From Methanocaldococcus fervens AG86 (GTDB lineage Archaea > AGJL01 > Methanococci > Methanococcales > Methanocaldococcaceae), in contig NC_013156.1 in the NCBI RefSeq assembly GCF_000023985.1, positions 608,363 to 672,362 of the forward strand: 64,000 bases of DNA, written 5' to 3'. Positions 25,674 to 36,510 of this stretch are shown piece by piece. The translations under genes and the position numbers were made by a program. The notes beneath the pieces are model-generated. The model searched no databases and had not been told where the DNA came from. It saw only the letters and a program-made list of their open reading frames with translations. Numbering within the stretch: the first letter of the stretch is position 1; each line of letters opens with the position of its first letter.

Positions 25674-25757
25674 TACTACCACCTAAGAATTATAAAACTT
25701 ATAAAGCTTATAAAAATTTCTATTAAATTTATAAAAAGCAGATAAAAAGGTGATTGT

Positions 25758-26729
25758 TTGTTTGACGTAGAAACTGGAAAAGTTATAGAAGCGATTGAAA
25801 AATTAGGTAAAAAGAATCCAAAAGTCATTTTTCAAGCTCCAGAAGGATTAAAATTATCTGTTGAAAAAGAAATTGAAAAAATTAAAGAATATTTTAAACA
25901 AAAAGGAAGGGATGTTGAGCTATATTTATGGGGAAATACCTGCTTTGGAGCGTGTGATTTGATAGACAACCATGTGAAAAATTTGGATGTTGATTTAATT
26001 ATACACTATGGCCACGAAAAACTTAGCTATGCAAACCCGGAAATTAAAACCCTCTTTATCCCAGCTTATCATATATTTGAAAAAGATGAAAAGGAAAAAA
26101 TTTTAAACGATATAAAAAATTTTATAGAAAAACAGAAAAGTGAAGGAAAAAAAGTGGCTATAGCAACAACAGTTCAATATAAAAAACTTCTAAGAGATTT
26201 CAATCCAAGCATAATTTTAGGTTGTAGAGGAGAGGTTGAAGAAGGGGATGTTATATTATTTGTTGGAACTGGGAGATTCCATCCTTTAATGATTGCTTAC
26301 AAATACCAAAAAGAGGTTTTCATCTACAATCCAGTTTCTAAATGCTTTGATAAAATATCTGAAGATGAAATTAACAAGTTTATAAAGAAGAGGATTTCAG
26401 CAATATCGAAATTGATGTTAAATAAGCCAGAGAAGGTTGGTGTAGTTTTATCAACAAAAAAGGGACAGTGCAGGAAAAAGGTTTTCAATGAGATTATAAA
26501 GTTGTTAGAGGAAAATAATATCAACTATATCACAGTAGTTGTTGATAACATCTCACCAGAAATGTTATTCTATGACGTTGATTGTTATATAATAGTTGCA
26601 TGTCCAAGGATTGTGTTGGATGACTACATACTATACAAAAAACCAATTTACACTCCAGAGGAATTTAAGCTCTTCCTAAAAAATAGTTTTGAATATAAAT
26701 TTGATGAAATTAAAGAGGATGATTTTTAA
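25758..26729 (+). CDS. dph2: Diphthamide synthesis protein, 2-(3-amino-3-carboxypropyl)histidine synthase
   Basis: A 323-residue non-canonical radical-SAM enzyme of the first diphthamide step on elongation factor 2. The three cysteines that ligate the [4Fe-4S] cluster are visible, one per domain: 'GNTCFGACD', 'ILGCRGEVEEGD' and 'VACPRIVLDD'. The start is an uncommon TTG at 25758, supported by GGTGATTG just upstream and by the absence of a better codon. It ends before a hairpin shared with the convergent zinc-protein gene. Confidence 0.93.
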   Translation: MFDVETGKVIEAIEKLGKKNPKVIFQAPEGLKLSVEKEIEKIKEYFKQKGRDVELYLWGNTCFGACDLIDNHVKNLDVDLIIHYGHEKLSYANPEIKTLFIPAYHIFEKDEKEKILNDIKNFIEKQKSEGKKVAIATTVQYKKLLRDFNPSIILGCRGEVEEGDVILFVGTGRFHPLMIAYKYQKEVFIYNPVSKCFDKISEDEINKFIKKRISAISKLMLNKPEKVGVVLSTKKGQCRKKVFNEIIKLLEENNINYITVVVDNISPEMLFYDVDCYIIVACPRIVLDDYILYKKPIYTPEEFKLFLKNSFEYKFDEIKEDDF

Positions 26730-26749
26730 CAGCATATTAATCTAAGAGA

Positions 26750-26780
26750 CATTATGAGGGGCTTTTAGCCCTCCTTAATG
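26750..26780. terminator. Hairpin between convergent genes
   Basis: CATTA...GAGGGGC-TTTTA-GCCCTC...TTAATG forms an interrupted stem of about 10 pairs with one bulged G, in a region otherwise AT-rich. It lies 20 nt after dph2 and 33 nt after the convergent zinc-protein gene, so it probably serves transcription ends from both sides. Confidence 0.5.
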
Positions 26781-26813
26781 CATCAGTTTTGATGAAACTT
26801 TTACTAAAAGGTT

Positions 26814-27110
26814 CTAACAGAATGTTCTATTTGTTGCAGGTATGCAGAGGGTTTCATTACAATGTGGGCAGGTTATGGTAACTTTACCATTTTCATAATA
26901 TGCCTTAAACGGCTTTTTACAGTAAGGGCAGAAGTAAATCCTTCCACCAGTTTCTTTGCACTCTCCAACTTCTCCAACTGTTGGATATCTTTCAAAAGTA
27001 ACATCGCTCTCTTTATTTTGATATTTGAAAAATTTTTCAACCATCTTCAAGTAAATATTAACTGCATCTTCATTTACACAGTCTTTTCCACAGTAAGGAC
27101 AGCTATACAT
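26814..27110 (-). CDS. Conserved small protein with two zinc-ribbon motifs
   Basis: A 98-residue protein with three CxxC pairs: 'YSCPYCGKDC' at the N-terminus, 'YFCPYCKKPF' near residue 65 and 'ITCPHCNETLC' near the end. These likely bind one or two zinc ions. No enzyme motif was recognised; a nucleic acid-binding or structural role is possible. ATG at 27110 is chosen over 27122 because GGTGATTCC lies between them. Divergent from the NYN-domain gene. Confidence 0.7.
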   Translation of the reverse strand: MYSCPYCGKDCVNEDAVNIYLKMVEKFFKYQNKESDVTFERYPTVGEVGECKETGGRIYFCPYCKKPFKAYYENGKVTITCPHCNETLCIPATNRTFC

Positions 27111-27242
27111 GGAATCACCCATAAAGTTATTTACTGCTATTCATAATATTATTAATATCGTTTTGTAAACATGGTATAAATATGTTCCGTTTCGTTTGGC
27201 AGTGTTTGTTAATTATTTCTAATTAACAATGTTGGTGAAATT

Positions 27243-27830
27243 ATGTGGAAAAAGTTAGAAAGCTTAACAAGTAAAATTTACGAAAAAGCAAGAAAAAGAA
27301 AGGGAGAACATAGGATTGCATTGTTAATTGATGGTCCAAACATGCTTAGGAAAGAATTTAATATTGATTTAGATAAAATTAGGGAAGTTTTAAGTGAATT
27401 CGGCGATATCGTTATCGGTAGAGTTTATTTAAATCAATATGCATCAGATAAGTTAATAGAGGCTGTTATAAACCAAGGTTTTGAGCCAAAGATATCTGCA
27501 GGAGACGTTGATGTTGAAATGGCAGTTGATGCAACAGAACTTGTATTTAATCCAAATATAGACACTATAGCTTATGTAACACGAGATGCTGATTTTCTCC
27601 CAGCGATTAGGAAGGCAAAAGAAAGAGGAAAAAAAGTTATAGTCATTGGGGCTGAGCCAGGATTTTCCACAGCATTACAAAATATTGCAGATTACGTTAT
27701 CAAAATTGGAGAAGAATTCCAATTAGACAAAGAAAAATTAGAGAAAAAGAAGAAAACTAAATTTTCAAAAGTTGAAGAAAGTAAAGAAAATAAGGAAACC
27801 ACCGAAGAAAAAGGAGAAAAAGATGAATAA
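27243..27830 (+). CDS. NYN/PIN-like domain protein (LabA/DUF88 type)
   Basis: A 195-residue protein with a PIN-related NYN fold. The acidic positions are visible in '[14 protein letters not shown]', '[17 protein letters not shown]' and '[15 protein letters not shown]'. Family members are predicted RNases or RNA-binding proteins. The C-terminal ~40 residues are lysine/glutamate-rich and probably unstructured. It converges on the EMC3/YidC-like gene with only 10 nt between ends. ATG after GTTGGTGAAATT. Confidence 0.82.
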   Translation: MWKKLESLTSKIYEKARKRKGEHRIALLIDGPNMLRKEFNIDLDKIREVLSEFGDIVIGRVYLNQYASDKLIEAVINQGFEPKISAGDVDVEMAVDATELVFNPNIDTIAYVTRDADFLPAIRKAKERGKKVIVIGAEPGFSTALQNIADYVIKIGEEFQLDKEKLEKKKKTKFSKVEESKENKETTEEKGEKDE

Positions 27831-27840
27831 TTCTATTTTA

Positions 27841-28437
27841 TTATTTTATTCCAAATATTTTTCTTAAGACGGTTGATGTTGCAAATGAGCAGAGAATATA
27901 CCAACCTAACCATCCTAAAGCAGTGTTGGAAACTATTTTAAAACCTCCCTTGTAAAATATTGAGCCAAGCCAGTGCCAGAAATTAATGAATAGAATTTTT
28001 GATAGTATTGTTGGTAGATATACAACAACCCCATTCCAATCTGGATTTAGAGCATGATAAATCCCATCAAATCCATAGACGTGCCTTAAGTAAATGAATA
28101 TCAAAATTATTGGAACCCAAGTATATATCATCGGTTTAAAGCTCATTTTCATCAATTCAGCGTTAAGTCGCATAATTCTCTGCTGCTCTTCTTGGAGCTT
28201 CTCCAACATCTCAGGATTTTTGGACATCTTTTTAAATTTAACTTGGAATTCTTGAATCTCCCTTTTTAACTCTGCAACCCTTTCCTGATTAACTAAAAGC
28301 TTTGTAGCTATATTTATAATTAGGGAAACAATTATTGCAATAATCAAAATTGCCAAAGCAGGATGCAAAATTTTTATTATTGGCATGAAAATTGCATCTA
28401 ACGTATTATAAAATATATTTGTTATGGATTCAAACAT
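27841..28437 (-). CDS. DUF106/EMC3-like membrane insertase of the YidC/Oxa1 superfamily
   Basis: A 198-residue membrane protein matching the archaeal YidC-like family typified by M. jannaschii MJ0480. It has an N-terminal helix ('[18 protein letters not shown]'), a cytoplasmic coiled coil of about 60 residues ('[20 protein letters not shown]'), and two more membrane segments that form the hydrophilic groove. It probably inserts small membrane proteins. It is the last gene of the L22-SecY-adk series, 51 nt after adk, in keeping with a secretion role. Confidence 0.9.
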   Translation of the reverse strand: MFESITNIFYNTLDAIFMPIIKILHPALAILIIAIIVSLIINIATKLLVNQERVAELKREIQEFQVKFKKMSKNPEMLEKLQEEQQRIMRLNAELMKMSFKPMIYTWVPIILIFIYLRHVYGFDGIYHALNPDWNGVVVYLPTILSKILFINFWHWLGSIFYKGGFKIVSNTALGWLGWYILCSFATSTVLRKIFGIK

Positions 28438-28488
28438 ACATTCACCTTAAGATGATTTATTTAAAAGTGTTAAAAATTATTAAAAAAT

Positions 28489-29076
<588 letters not shown>

Positions 29077-29169
29077 TCAAAAAAATTTTAAGATAATGTT
29101 TTTACACCCAATGCATTTTTAGATAAAGAATGTTAACAACATCACTTCTTCGAATTTTATTCAATAACT

Positions 29170-30480
29170 TCACTTATTTAACAATTTTGCTATTGTTGGA
29201 TGTAGCTCACTTACCTTCTCTCTTAAAAGTTGTTCATACATCCTATATACGATAGAGACTGTCAATAAAACTCCTGTTCCCCCTCCTAAAGCTCCAATGA
29301 AATCAGCTGTTGCTGCTAACAACCCTACAAATGCAGAGCTCATAACTGTCAATGGAGGGATATATCTTTTTAGCCTCTGCTCAATTGCCTTTTCACTCTT
29401 TCTAAATCCTTTAATTGCCATATTTAATGAGCCAATTCTCTTAGCCATTGTTTTTGGATCTAAACCTGTGGTTTCAACCCAGAATATACCAAATATTATA
29501 CAGAAGATAATCATTGCTATCATATAAATTATAGCGTGTAATGGGTCTGAAATTACACTTGTTAATCCATAAGGTGTTGATAAATAATATGCAATCCCAT
29601 CTACAGCCCTTCCTCCTTCGTAATGCCCAAGTATTGGAACCCCAAGCTTATACAAAGCCAAACCCCAAAGTTGTATATTGGCAAATAATGCAGCAGACAA
29701 TATAACAGGTATGTTTGAAACATAAATGAATTTTATAGGGTATTTTCCTACTGCTCCTCTAATCCTTCCATGTGCTAATGGAATCTCAACTCTTAGACAC
29801 TCGGCATAAACAACCATTAAGAATACAATGATAGTTCCAAGTATTGGGGCGATATATTCGATATTAGGCATTCCTTGAACTAAGGAGCTTAAAAACTTCC
29901 ATAAATATCCCTCAGGACCTAAAGCTCCAACAAATATTGTTTGTGAAACACCAGCAGCAATGAACAGTCCAATACCTGAACCAATTCCATATTTTGAGAC
30001 AATCTCATCCAAATAAATTAAGATTATTGAACCTAAAGCAATCTGTATAATTATCAAAAGTGCTAACAATGGTGTTAAAGCTCCAAATGCTCCAGCTCCA
30101 ACGAATAAAACTGCTTCAACAAAACACATTATTATAGATAAGAGCTTTTGACAACCTTGAAACAAAGCCCTATTTTCTGGAATTGACAAATCCATTTGAA
30201 TAATTCCTGCTCCAACCAACAACTGCATGATAATTCCAGCGGTAACTATTGGCCCAATACCCAGTGTAATTAAAGTTCCCATCTTTGATGCCGTAACTGT
30301 TTGCCAAAACTCAAATATTGCAGGAATTTGAGCTCCTGCAGTATATATATCAATAGATCCCATAATAAAATACAAAACTAAAACTATTCCTGTCCATTTA
30401 AGCTTTTCTTTGAACGATATTTCTTTTACTGGTAATTCTACTTCAGGAATCTTTTCTAATATTGGGATTAGCTTTTTCAT
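29170..30480 (-). CDS. secY: Protein translocase subunit SecY
   Basis: A 436-residue, ten-helix pore of the Sec61/SecYEG translocon, nearly the same length as the crystallised M. jannaschii SecY. The N-terminus (MKKLIPILEKIPEVELPVKE) and the cytoplasmic loop 'KRIGSLNMAIKGFRKSEKAI', which contacts ribosomes, are typical. The ATG at 30480 follows GGAGGAATTT; a TTG at 30492 would add four residues and overlap that site. It has its own likely promoter (TTTATATAA near 30520-30530, minus strand). Confidence 0.97.
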   Translation of the reverse strand: MKKLIPILEKIPEVELPVKEISFKEKLKWTGIVLVLYFIMGSIDIYTAGAQIPAIFEFWQTVTASKMGTLITLGIGPIVTAGIIMQLLVGAGIIQMDLSIPENRALFQGCQKLLSIIMCFVEAVLFVGAGAFGALTPLLALLIIIQIALGSIILIYLDEIVSKYGIGSGIGLFIAAGVSQTIFVGALGPEGYLWKFLSSLVQGMPNIEYIAPILGTIIVFLMVVYAECLRVEIPLAHGRIRGAVGKYPIKFIYVSNIPVILSAALFANIQLWGLALYKLGVPILGHYEGGRAVDGIAYYLSTPYGLTSVISDPLHAIIYMIAMIIFCIIFGIFWVETTGLDPKTMAKRIGSLNMAIKGFRKSEKAIEQRLKRYIPPLTVMSSAFVGLLAATADFIGALGGGTGVLLTVSIVYRMYEQLLREKVSELHPTIAKLLNK

Positions 30481-30783
30481 AAATTCCTCCAAGCTCCCAC
30501 CTTTTCAATAAATTTAATAAATTTTATATAAATTGTAACAATTATAGTAGCAAATTGTTAATTAAAATTTTTATAAATTTTTAATAGGCCTGTGGGATGA
30601 AAATAATTAAAAACAAAAATCGTATTTAAATATAAAATTACTCGATCTAGTTTAAATTTTAAATTATTCTTTAAATTTTCATTTTCAATATTATTAATTT
30701 TCTGAAAAAAAAGAGACACTCCACCCTCATTAAAAAATTTTTCGTATTCAAAAATTAAAAATAAAAAGAAAATTGTCAATAAC
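30481..30783 (-). other. 303-nt gap between rpl15 and secY
   Basis: Very AT-rich. A strong minus-strand TATA-like sequence (ACAATTTATATAAAATTT, about 30514-30536) probably starts a secY transcript. A short minus frame here lacks a ribosome binding site and overlaps rpl15, so I do not call it a gene. A GAGGGTGGAGTG patch (30711-30726, minus) resembles a ribosome binding site but no sensible coding sequence follows. Confidence 0.4.
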
Positions 30784-31215
30784 TTAGAGTTCAACAACCT
30801 CTCCACCTACAGCCTCAATCTTCTCTTTTGCCTTTTCTGAAACCTCTATTGCTTTAACAATCATTGGAATTGTAACCTTTCCTTTACCTAAAACTTTTTC
30901 ATAACCTAATTCAATTACATCAACAACAAACTTATCATTTTCTTTTTCAAATTTGTCTGGGTTTTTCAATACAAGTTCTTCAAGTTCTCCAACGTTTATT
31001 GTTTCTAACTGCTTAATTAAGCTTGGGTGTCTCTTGAACCCATATTTTCCAAAGTGGTCTGGCATGTACTTTATAATCCAGGTCCATTTGTGTTTGTGAC
31101 CTCCAGCTAATCCTCTTCCCCCTCTGTTTCCAGCTCCTCTCCTCTTTTTGTGGCTACCTCCACCACAGGTTCTTGAACCTCTAATTTTTTTAACTTTCTT
31201 CTTTTTTCTAATCAT
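30784..31215 (-). CDS. rpl15: 50S ribosomal protein L15
   Basis: uL15, a 143-residue protein of the large subunit. The glycine- and arginine-rich N-terminus ('[20 protein letters not shown]') threads into 23S rRNA and the C-terminal globule ends '[16 protein letters not shown]'. ATG after ATTAAGGTGGTAATT-like spacing. It is preceded 11 nt upstream by the L30 stop, in the standard archaeal order L18-S5-L30-L15-SecY. Confidence 0.97.
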   Translation of the reverse strand: MIRKKKKVKKIRGSRTCGGGSHKKRRGAGNRGGRGLAGGHKHKWTWIIKYMPDHFGKYGFKRHPSLIKQLETINVGELEELVLKNPDKFEKENDKFVVDVIELGYEKVLGKGKVTIPMIVKAIEVSEKAKEKIEAVGGEVVEL

Positions 31216-31226
31216 AAATTACCACC

Positions 31227-31691
31227 TTACATCATTTTTTCCAATAATTCGTTAATTTTCTCTCCTCTGTAACCTAAAGCTCCACCAACGCTAAATGGTT
31301 TTTTAATTCCTTTTCTTTCAAATCCTTTTCTTGGTGGGTGTAATCTGAATACTGGCTTTAATGGTGTTTCTTTTAATTTAATTTCTCCTTTTATAATCTT
31401 TTCTGCTAACTCCTCAACATCCATTCCTGTTAATTCTTTTATGATTTCTTCATTAACTCTCTTGTTTCCTGGCAATCTTCCTCTCTTTAAAATTAATTTA
31501 ACTAATGTCTCTTTGTTGATTTCTCCATAAGTTACATAATCCTTAACTTTCTGTAACATTCCTTTAAATGTCTCTGTTTCTGGAACTATTACGCAGTGGT
31601 TTACTTTATGTAGCCTTAACATTTTTAGTGTGTCTGCTATATCTCTTCTTACTCCTATTCTTCCTCTTACCCTAATGACAGCATAAGCCAT
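31227..31691 (-). CDS. rpl30: 50S ribosomal protein L30
   Basis: uL30, 154 residues; archaeal L30 is longer than the ~60-residue bacterial form. '[20 protein letters not shown]' begins the protein and '[20 protein letters not shown]' is the archaeal/eukaryotic extension. The ATG at 31691 has GGTGATAAAT before it; the upstream codon at 31700 would overlap this site. In the spc-like operon between S5 and L15. Confidence 0.97.
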   Translation of the reverse strand: MAYAVIRVRGRIGVRRDIADTLKMLRLHKVNHCVIVPETETFKGMLQKVKDYVTYGEINKETLVKLILKRGRLPGNKRVNEEIIKELTGMDVEELAEKIIKGEIKLKETPLKPVFRLHPPRKGFERKGIKKPFSVGGALGYRGEKINELLEKMM

Positions 31692-31753
31692 ATTTATCAC
31701 CTTATTTAAAAATAAAAGTTTTAAAATAGTTTCTTTGATGAAGAATAGTTAAT

Positions 31754-32407
31754 TTACAATACTCTTCCCTCAACAATTCCTAATTTTTCTTTGTGTTTAT
31801 CCATAGTTCTTGTAAAGTTCAAGCTCTTTAATGCTTCGAATGTAGCCATTGCAAAGTTGTATGTTGTTCTTGTTTCTCCAAATGTTTTTGTCCAAACATC
31901 TTTAATTCCTGCTAAACCTAAAACTGCCTTAGCAACATCCCCAGCAACTAAACCAACTCCTTTTGGAGCTGGCAATATCTCTATTGCAGTACTTCCACAC
32001 TTTCCATATCCTTTGTATGGGATTGAGTGAGGTGTTCCACAACCACACTCCCAAGAACCGCAACCTCTTCTAACTTTAATGATGTTTTTCTTTGCCTGAG
32101 CTATAGCTTTTCTAATTGCAGGCCCTACTTCTTTAGCTTTACCTTTTCCAACACCAACATAACCATTTCTGTTTCCTACAACAACTGTAGCTCTAAATCT
32201 TGCTCTTCTTCCTGACTTGTGCATTCTCTGAACTAACTTAACGTCTAAAACTTTCTCCTCTAAATCTGGAAGAAGGGCGTCAACGATCTCTGGCTCCAAA
32301 ATTGGTAAGTTGTTATCTAATATGTAGTCAATATCAGTTATTTGCCCTTCTTTAACCATTTTTCCAACAGTGGTTTTTGGTTCCCACTCGTCAATGTTGA
32401 ATCTCAT
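31754..32407 (-). CDS. rps5: 30S ribosomal protein S5
   Basis: uS5, 217 residues. The double-stranded RNA-binding S5 domain is seen in '[20 protein letters not shown]', followed by the archaeal cysteine-containing '[20 protein letters not shown]' and the C-terminal domain '[20 protein letters not shown]'. S5 guards decoding accuracy and mRNA entry. The start follows GGTGAGACG. Ten nt separate it from L18. Confidence 0.97.
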   Translation of the reverse strand: MRFNIDEWEPKTTVGKMVKEGQITDIDYILDNNLPILEPEIVDALLPDLEEKVLDVKLVQRMHKSGRRARFRATVVVGNRNGYVGVGKGKAKEVGPAIRKAIAQAKKNIIKVRRGCGSWECGCGTPHSIPYKGYGKCGSTAIEILPAPKGVGLVAGDVAKAVLGLAGIKDVWTKTFGETRTTYNFAMATFEALKSLNFTRTMDKHKEKLGIVEGRVL

Positions 32408-32416
32408 CGTCTCACC

Positions 32417-33004
32417 TTAGAACATGCTGTCTATCTTTGCCTTTATTTCCTCAAAGTGTTCTGGTAATTTTTCTGGCTCCAATCCTTTTTCTAAGTATTT
32501 TGAGAACTGTCTCTTGTATCTTTCTTCATCCTCTTCTTTCAACATTTCAGCGTAAGCTTTTATGTGCTCTCCTCTTATTCTATCCTCGGATGGCAATATC
32601 TCTTCTCCATGTGGGATTTGCATTCCAGCATCTAAAGCTCCTTTTAATATTGCAAATACAGCAGCTCCTTTTGTAGCTCTATGCAATCCAATATCTAAAA
32701 CTGCCTCATTATAGCCCTTAGCTAAGGCTTTCTTACCTAATAAATAACCTGTTAAGTATGCTGATGGCAAGTTTCCGGTGTGCCCTTTGTATCCTAACTT
32801 AACTAACTCTCTTGAGTGAGCTGAAACTACTGTCCTATCTCCTTTCTCATCATACAAGACAATTTGAGCAATACAGTGGTTTAATGATTTTCTTGCGACT
32901 AATCTTGGTTTCCTTGATAATAATAATCTCAATCTTTTTCTGTAATCAGTTTTTGCTTCTCTTCTTCTTCTAAACTTAACTCTATAAGTTGGACCTGTTG
33001 CCAT
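32417..33004 (-). CDS. rpl18: 50S ribosomal protein L18
   Basis: uL18, 195 residues, the 5S rRNA-binding protein. '[20 protein letters not shown]' is the basic N-terminal tail and '[20 protein letters not shown]'-like text (here '[20 protein letters not shown]') is the conserved core. The long C-terminal helix is archaeal. ATG after GGAAGGTGAGGAATC. Between L19e and S5. Confidence 0.97.
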   Translation of the reverse strand: MATGPTYRVKFRRRREAKTDYRKRLRLLLSRKPRLVARKSLNHCIAQIVLYDEKGDRTVVSAHSRELVKLGYKGHTGNLPSAYLTGYLLGKKALAKGYNEAVLDIGLHRATKGAAVFAILKGALDAGMQIPHGEEILPSEDRIRGEHIKAYAEMLKEEDEERYKRQFSKYLEKGLEPEKLPEHFEEIKAKIDSMF

Positions 33005-33033
33005 GATTCCTCACCTTCCTACCAAAAATTGTT

Positions 33034-33483
33034 TTATTGTTTTAAAAGGTCGTGTTCCTTCATGTATAAGAAGAGGTGACCTCTACTTCTGAATGCTCCT
33101 CCTTTTGCCATTCTGTAAAGTTTTCTGTAAACTTTTCTATCGATTTTTCCAGTATCTCTTAATTGTTTGAGTGTTTTTCTTAAAGCTCTAATTGTAGCCA
33201 TCCATCTCTCTTTTTGTGGGGTTCTTGCCCCAGCAGCCCCTCTTCTTGAACCTGGTCCTCTCCTTCTACCTTTTTTCCTTTGTTCTTTCAACTTTTTAAC
33301 TCTCGCACTGCTAATTCCTTTTTTCTGCTTCTTCTTAATAACTCCTTCTTTAATTAAAGCTCTTATGTCATCTTTTGACATGGCCATTTTTACTCTTTCT
33401 AATTGTGTTGGGTCAATCCATACCCTCTCTATACCGCATTTTAATATTTCAGCCGCCATTCTCCTTTGGACAGATATATTCAT
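33034..33483 (-). CDS. rpl19e: 50S ribosomal protein L19e
   Basis: eL19, 149 residues, an archaeal/eukaryotic protein absent from bacteria. Starts MNISVQRRMAAEILKCG; the middle 'RRKGRRRGPGSRRGAAGA' is the basic rRNA-wrapping segment and the C-terminus is a long helix. ATG at 33483 with GGTGATAGTT before it; a codon at 33492 would overlap that site. Positioned between L32e and L18 as in other archaea. Confidence 0.96.
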   Translation of the reverse strand: MNISVQRRMAAEILKCGIERVWIDPTQLERVKMAMSKDDIRALIKEGVIKKKQKKGISSARVKKLKEQRKKGRRRGPGSRRGAAGARTPQKERWMATIRALRKTLKQLRDTGKIDRKVYRKLYRMAKGGAFRSRGHLFLYMKEHDLLKQ

Positions 33484-33528
33484 AACTATCACCTATAACA
33501 AAGGCAAATTGTCTTTAAAAATAATTAT

Positions 33529-33939
33529 TCATTTTTTTTCAGCTAATTTTAATAATTCTTCTTGTTTTTCTTCTGAGATATTTAAGATTTTTATTCCTAA
33601 CTCTTTTGCTCTTTTGATAATTTCAATTTTCTTTCTTTTACCAACTGTTGAAGCTATTCTTGCTCCCTGTGTTTCTGGATTTAATTTTTCTAAATCTTTT
33701 ACATTGTAAACTAAAACATCCTCTAATCCGCTTGGGTGTAACCCTCTTACAGCTTTAGGGCCTCTGTAACCAACTTCAACAACAGGTGGTTTTTCTTTCC
33801 ACTTTAATCTCATCTTACTGTGTCTTCCTTTAGGTCTTCTCCATTTTTCTCCTAATCTTTTATGCCTGTGAGCTTCTTGCCTTATAAAGTCAGGCTTTTT
33901 TGTTTTTAATTTAAATCTTAATCTTAACAACCTGTTCAT
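33529..33939 (-). CDS. rpl32e: 50S ribosomal protein L32e
   Basis: eL32, 136 residues. '[20 protein letters not shown]' and '[20 protein letters not shown]' are the conserved rRNA-binding segments. ATG at 33939 after GAGGGGGTTGTG; the preceding GTG (33942) is an alternative. A gap of 28 nt separates it from L6 upstream. Confidence 0.96.
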   Translation of the reverse strand: MNRLLRLRFKLKTKKPDFIRQEAHRHKRLGEKWRRPKGRHSKMRLKWKEKPPVVEVGYRGPKAVRGLHPSGLEDVLVYNVKDLEKLNPETQGARIASTVGKRKKIEIIKRAKELGIKILNISEEKQEELLKLAEKK

Positions 33940-33967
33940 CACAACCCCCTCTTACTTAAATTTTTGT

Positions 33968-34516
33968 TTAGATAGCTTTTCCAGCTTTCTCTACAATGTA
34001 AATTCCATCCTGGAAGACCCTTGGATCTCTTCCTTTAATTCTTGTAGCCTGCTCAATGTTAGCAGCTGTTTGCCCTACTTTTTCCTTATCAATTCCGGTA
34101 ACTATAACGTCCTCTCCGCTAATCTTAACTGTAACTCCTTCCATAATTCTTGCTCTTCTTGGGTGTTTTTCCCCTAAGAAGTTTTCAATAATAACTTCAT
34201 TACCTTTAACGCTAACTTTCATTGGGAAGTGTGCATATCTAATCTTTAACTTGTATGTAAATCCTTCAGTAACTCCTTTAATCATGTTGTTTATATGAGC
34301 CCTTATAGTTCCAACCATTGCTTTATCCTTTCTCCTTGGATATTCACAGAAGATGACTATTTCATCCCCTTCTTTTTTAATTACAATTTTTGGATGCTCA
34401 AATTTTCTTCTCAATTCTTTTCCTCCACTTCTTACAACAACTTCGTTGTTGTTTATCTCAACCTGAACGTTTTCAGGTATTTTTATTCTCTCCTCAATAT
34501 AGGCGGCAACTGGCAT
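33968..34516 (-). CDS. rpl6: 50S ribosomal protein L6
   Basis: uL6, 182 residues with the two repeated L6 domains. It starts '[20 protein letters not shown]' and the second domain ends '[20 protein letters not shown]'. It sits near the sarcin-ricin loop and factor-binding site. ATG after TTGAGGTGAGTTT. Follows S8 with a 38-nt gap. Confidence 0.97.
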   Translation of the reverse strand: MPVAAYIEERIKIPENVQVEINNNEVVVRSGGKELRRKFEHPKIVIKKEGDEIVIFCEYPRRKDKAMVGTIRAHINNMIKGVTEGFTYKLKIRYAHFPMKVSVKGNEVIIENFLGEKHPRRARIMEGVTVKISGEDVIVTGIDKEKVGQTAANIEQATRIKGRDPRVFQDGIYIVEKAGKAI

Positions 34517-34554
34517 AAACTCACCTCAAAATTTAAATTTAATTTAGAACGTGT

Positions 34555-34947
34555 TTAATATACGTAAGCTAATAACCTTCCTCCTAATCCTCTTTTCTTC
34601 GCTTCTTCGTGGCTCATAACTCCCTGTGTTGTTGAAACAATTAATATACCAAAGTCTCTTGCTGGTAAGTATCTTTTCTCAAATTTTTCGTATCCAAATT
34701 TCTTAACTGGAAATCTTGGTTTTATAGCTCCACACTTGTTTATTTTCCCTACCAACTCAACTTTAAATATTCCAGCTCTACCGTCTTCTATAAATTCAAA
34801 CTCTCCTATGTAGCCGTTATCCTGCATAACTTTTAAAACCCTTCCAATTAATTTAGACGCTGGTTTTATATAGACTACCTTTTTACCCACTCTCTCACAG
34901 TTAGAGATATGGTTTAATGCATTTGCTAGTGGGTCCATTAAACTCAT
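34555..34947 (-). CDS. rps8: 30S ribosomal protein S8
   Basis: uS8, 130 residues. '[20 protein letters not shown]' and the RNA-binding C-terminus '[20 protein letters not shown]' are typical. In M. jannaschii S8 binds 16S helix 21 and can also bind spc operon mRNA; no such hairpin was checked here. ATG after ATGGAGGGAAAAC. Confidence 0.97.
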   Translation of the reverse strand: MSLMDPLANALNHISNCERVGKKVVYIKPASKLIGRVLKVMQDNGYIGEFEFIEDGRAGIFKVELVGKINKCGAIKPRFPVKKFGYEKFEKRYLPARDFGILIVSTTQGVMSHEEAKKRGLGGRLLAYVY

Positions 34948-34995
34948 GTTTTCCCTCCATTAAGAATTTTTAATTTAGAGCTTGAGTGTTTTGGT

Positions 34996-35157
34996 TTAAT
35001 CTAATTTTTTAAATCCTAATTTGTAAGCTATTTCTCTAAAACACTGTCTGCAGAGGTTTAATCCATACTTCCTAATTAATCCTGGACCTACGTGCCCACA
35101 TCTTTGGCAAGGTCTAATTCCATAACCATATTTCTTTTTCCATGGTTTTTTTGCCAT
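34996..35157 (-). CDS. rps14: 30S ribosomal protein S14 type Z (zinc-binding)
   Basis: A 53-residue uS14 that is easily missed because of its size. Four cysteines in two CxxC pairs bind zinc: '[11 protein letters not shown]' and '[11 protein letters not shown]'. It begins [19 protein letters not shown] at 35157 after AAAGGTGATGTAA, 13 nt from the L5 stop. The gene fills the L5-S8 interval in the standard archaeal order. Confidence 0.96.
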   Translation of the reverse strand: MAKKPWKKKYGYGIRPCQRCGHVGPGLIRKYGLNLCRQCFREIAYKLGFKKLD

Positions 35158-35170
35158 TTACATCACCTTT

Positions 35171-35740
35171 TTATTGTGTTTCTTCTTCCTCCTCTAATAA
35201 TCTCTCAACTTTAACTCCAAATGTTTTTTCTATAAATTCAATAGCCTCTTCTCTTGTTAATCTATGTCTTCTTGGAATCTTAGCTCTACATCTCTTTCTT
35301 CTCTTAACTCTAAATCCTGGTCTTTCTAAAGTGACACAAACGTCCATACCATAAACTCCAATCATTGGGTCGTATTTTTGTCCAGGGAAGTCTATGTGCT
35401 CATGAATACCAAATGAGAAGTTTCCATAATCATCAAATGAGTAATCATACAATTTCTTACCTTCTTTTTGGAAAGCTTCAAATGCATTCTTTAAAAATTC
35501 TTCTGCCCTCTTCCCTCTTAATGTAACTTTTAATCCAATTGGTAATTTCTTCCTAATTCCAAATGATGGGTTTGTTTGTTTAGCTCTTGTTCTTATTGGT
35601 TTTTGTCCTGTTAATTCTTCCATGACTTGAGCTCCTTTTGTTAATCTATCTCCACTCTCACCTACTCCAAAATTAACAACAACTTTTTCAATTCTTGGTT
35701 TTAACATCGGATTCTTTTGCCATAATTCCTCAAAGCTCAT
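35171..35740 (-). CDS. rpl5: 50S ribosomal protein L5
   Basis: uL5, 189 residues, a 5S rRNA-binding protein at the intersubunit bridge. 'NPMLKPRIEKVVVNFGVGES' and 'LPIGLKVTLRGKRAEEFLKN' are conserved. The acidic C-terminal tail (LLEEEEETQ) is an archaeal trait. ATG after ATATGAGGGAGAAAC. Located between S4e and S14. Confidence 0.97.
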   Translation of the reverse strand: MSFEELWQKNPMLKPRIEKVVVNFGVGESGDRLTKGAQVMEELTGQKPIRTRAKQTNPSFGIRKKLPIGLKVTLRGKRAEEFLKNAFEAFQKEGKKLYDYSFDDYGNFSFGIHEHIDFPGQKYDPMIGVYGMDVCVTLERPGFRVKRRKRCRAKIPRRHRLTREEAIEFIEKTFGVKVERLLEEEEETQ

Positions 35741-35764
35741 GTTTCTCCCTCATATTTTGAATTT

Positions 35765-36499
35765 TTATAATTTGATAATTGGCTCTTCATCTCCAACAAC
35801 GAAGACATAATCCTTAACTGTTTTGAACTTATCTCCTTCTAAGTTTTCTAATGTAACGATATCTGGGTAGATTCCTCTCTTTTCAATATCAACGATTCTT
35901 GCAAAGTCTCCAATGTGTTTTCCTCCTGTAATGTAAGCTAATTTACCAACTTCAAATGGTATGTGAGCTTTAATTTCTTGCTCTGGGATTGATATTAATA
36001 AAGTGTCTCCTGTTTTGTAAACATCTTCCTCTGCCTTTGTAGGGTCTGAAACTTTTATAACGATATTTCTTCCATCGTGTAAGTTTAATTGGATGTGTCC
36101 TCCTTTAATAACTGTCTTGTTTTTGATTTTACATAATTTTACATCTGGATTTTCTGTTGGTTTTAATTTAACTCTTCCTTTTCTATCAAAGAGAACTCTG
36201 TAATTTTCATTTGCATCTGGTAATGAAACAACATCCATTAATCCAACTGGAAGCTTTTCTTCCTTTCTAACTCTCCCATCAACTAAGACCTTACCCATCT
36301 TAATAATTTTCTTTGCCTCTCTTGCGTTGTCAGCATATTTTAAAATGTCTCTAACGATTAACAGCAATGGTATTGACTCACTCATTGGGTGTGCTCCTGG
36401 TAATGGTCTAACTGTAAATTTGTGAACTTTTCTTGGTAACTCCCATCTAACTGGAGCTGCTAATCTTTTTAAATGTCTTTTTGGACCTTTTTTTGCCAT
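35765..36499 (-). CDS. rps4e: 30S ribosomal protein S4e
   Basis: eS4, 244 residues, archaeal/eukaryotic only. An S4-type RNA-binding region near residues 42-90 ('LLLIVRDILKYADNAREAKK', 'KVLVDGRVRKEEKLPVGLMD') is followed by the central domain and a KOW-like end 'YITGGKHIGDFARIVDIEKR'. ATG after AAAGGGTGAAAGA. Eleven nt from L24. Confidence 0.97.
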   Translation of the reverse strand: MAKKGPKRHLKRLAAPVRWELPRKVHKFTVRPLPGAHPMSESIPLLLIVRDILKYADNAREAKKIIKMGKVLVDGRVRKEEKLPVGLMDVVSLPDANENYRVLFDRKGRVKLKPTENPDVKLCKIKNKTVIKGGHIQLNLHDGRNIVIKVSDPTKAEEDVYKTGDTLLISIPEQEIKAHIPFEVGKLAYITGGKHIGDFARIVDIEKRGIYPDIVTLENLEGDKFKTVKDYVFVVGDEEPIIKL

Positions 36500-36510
36500 T
36501 CTTTCACCCT

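Noticed and set aside
30558-30806. 82-codon minus-strand frame between rpl15 and secY
   Set aside because: It overlaps rpl15, has no ribosome binding site, and its composition follows the AT-rich spacer; the sequence contains a likely secY promoter instead.
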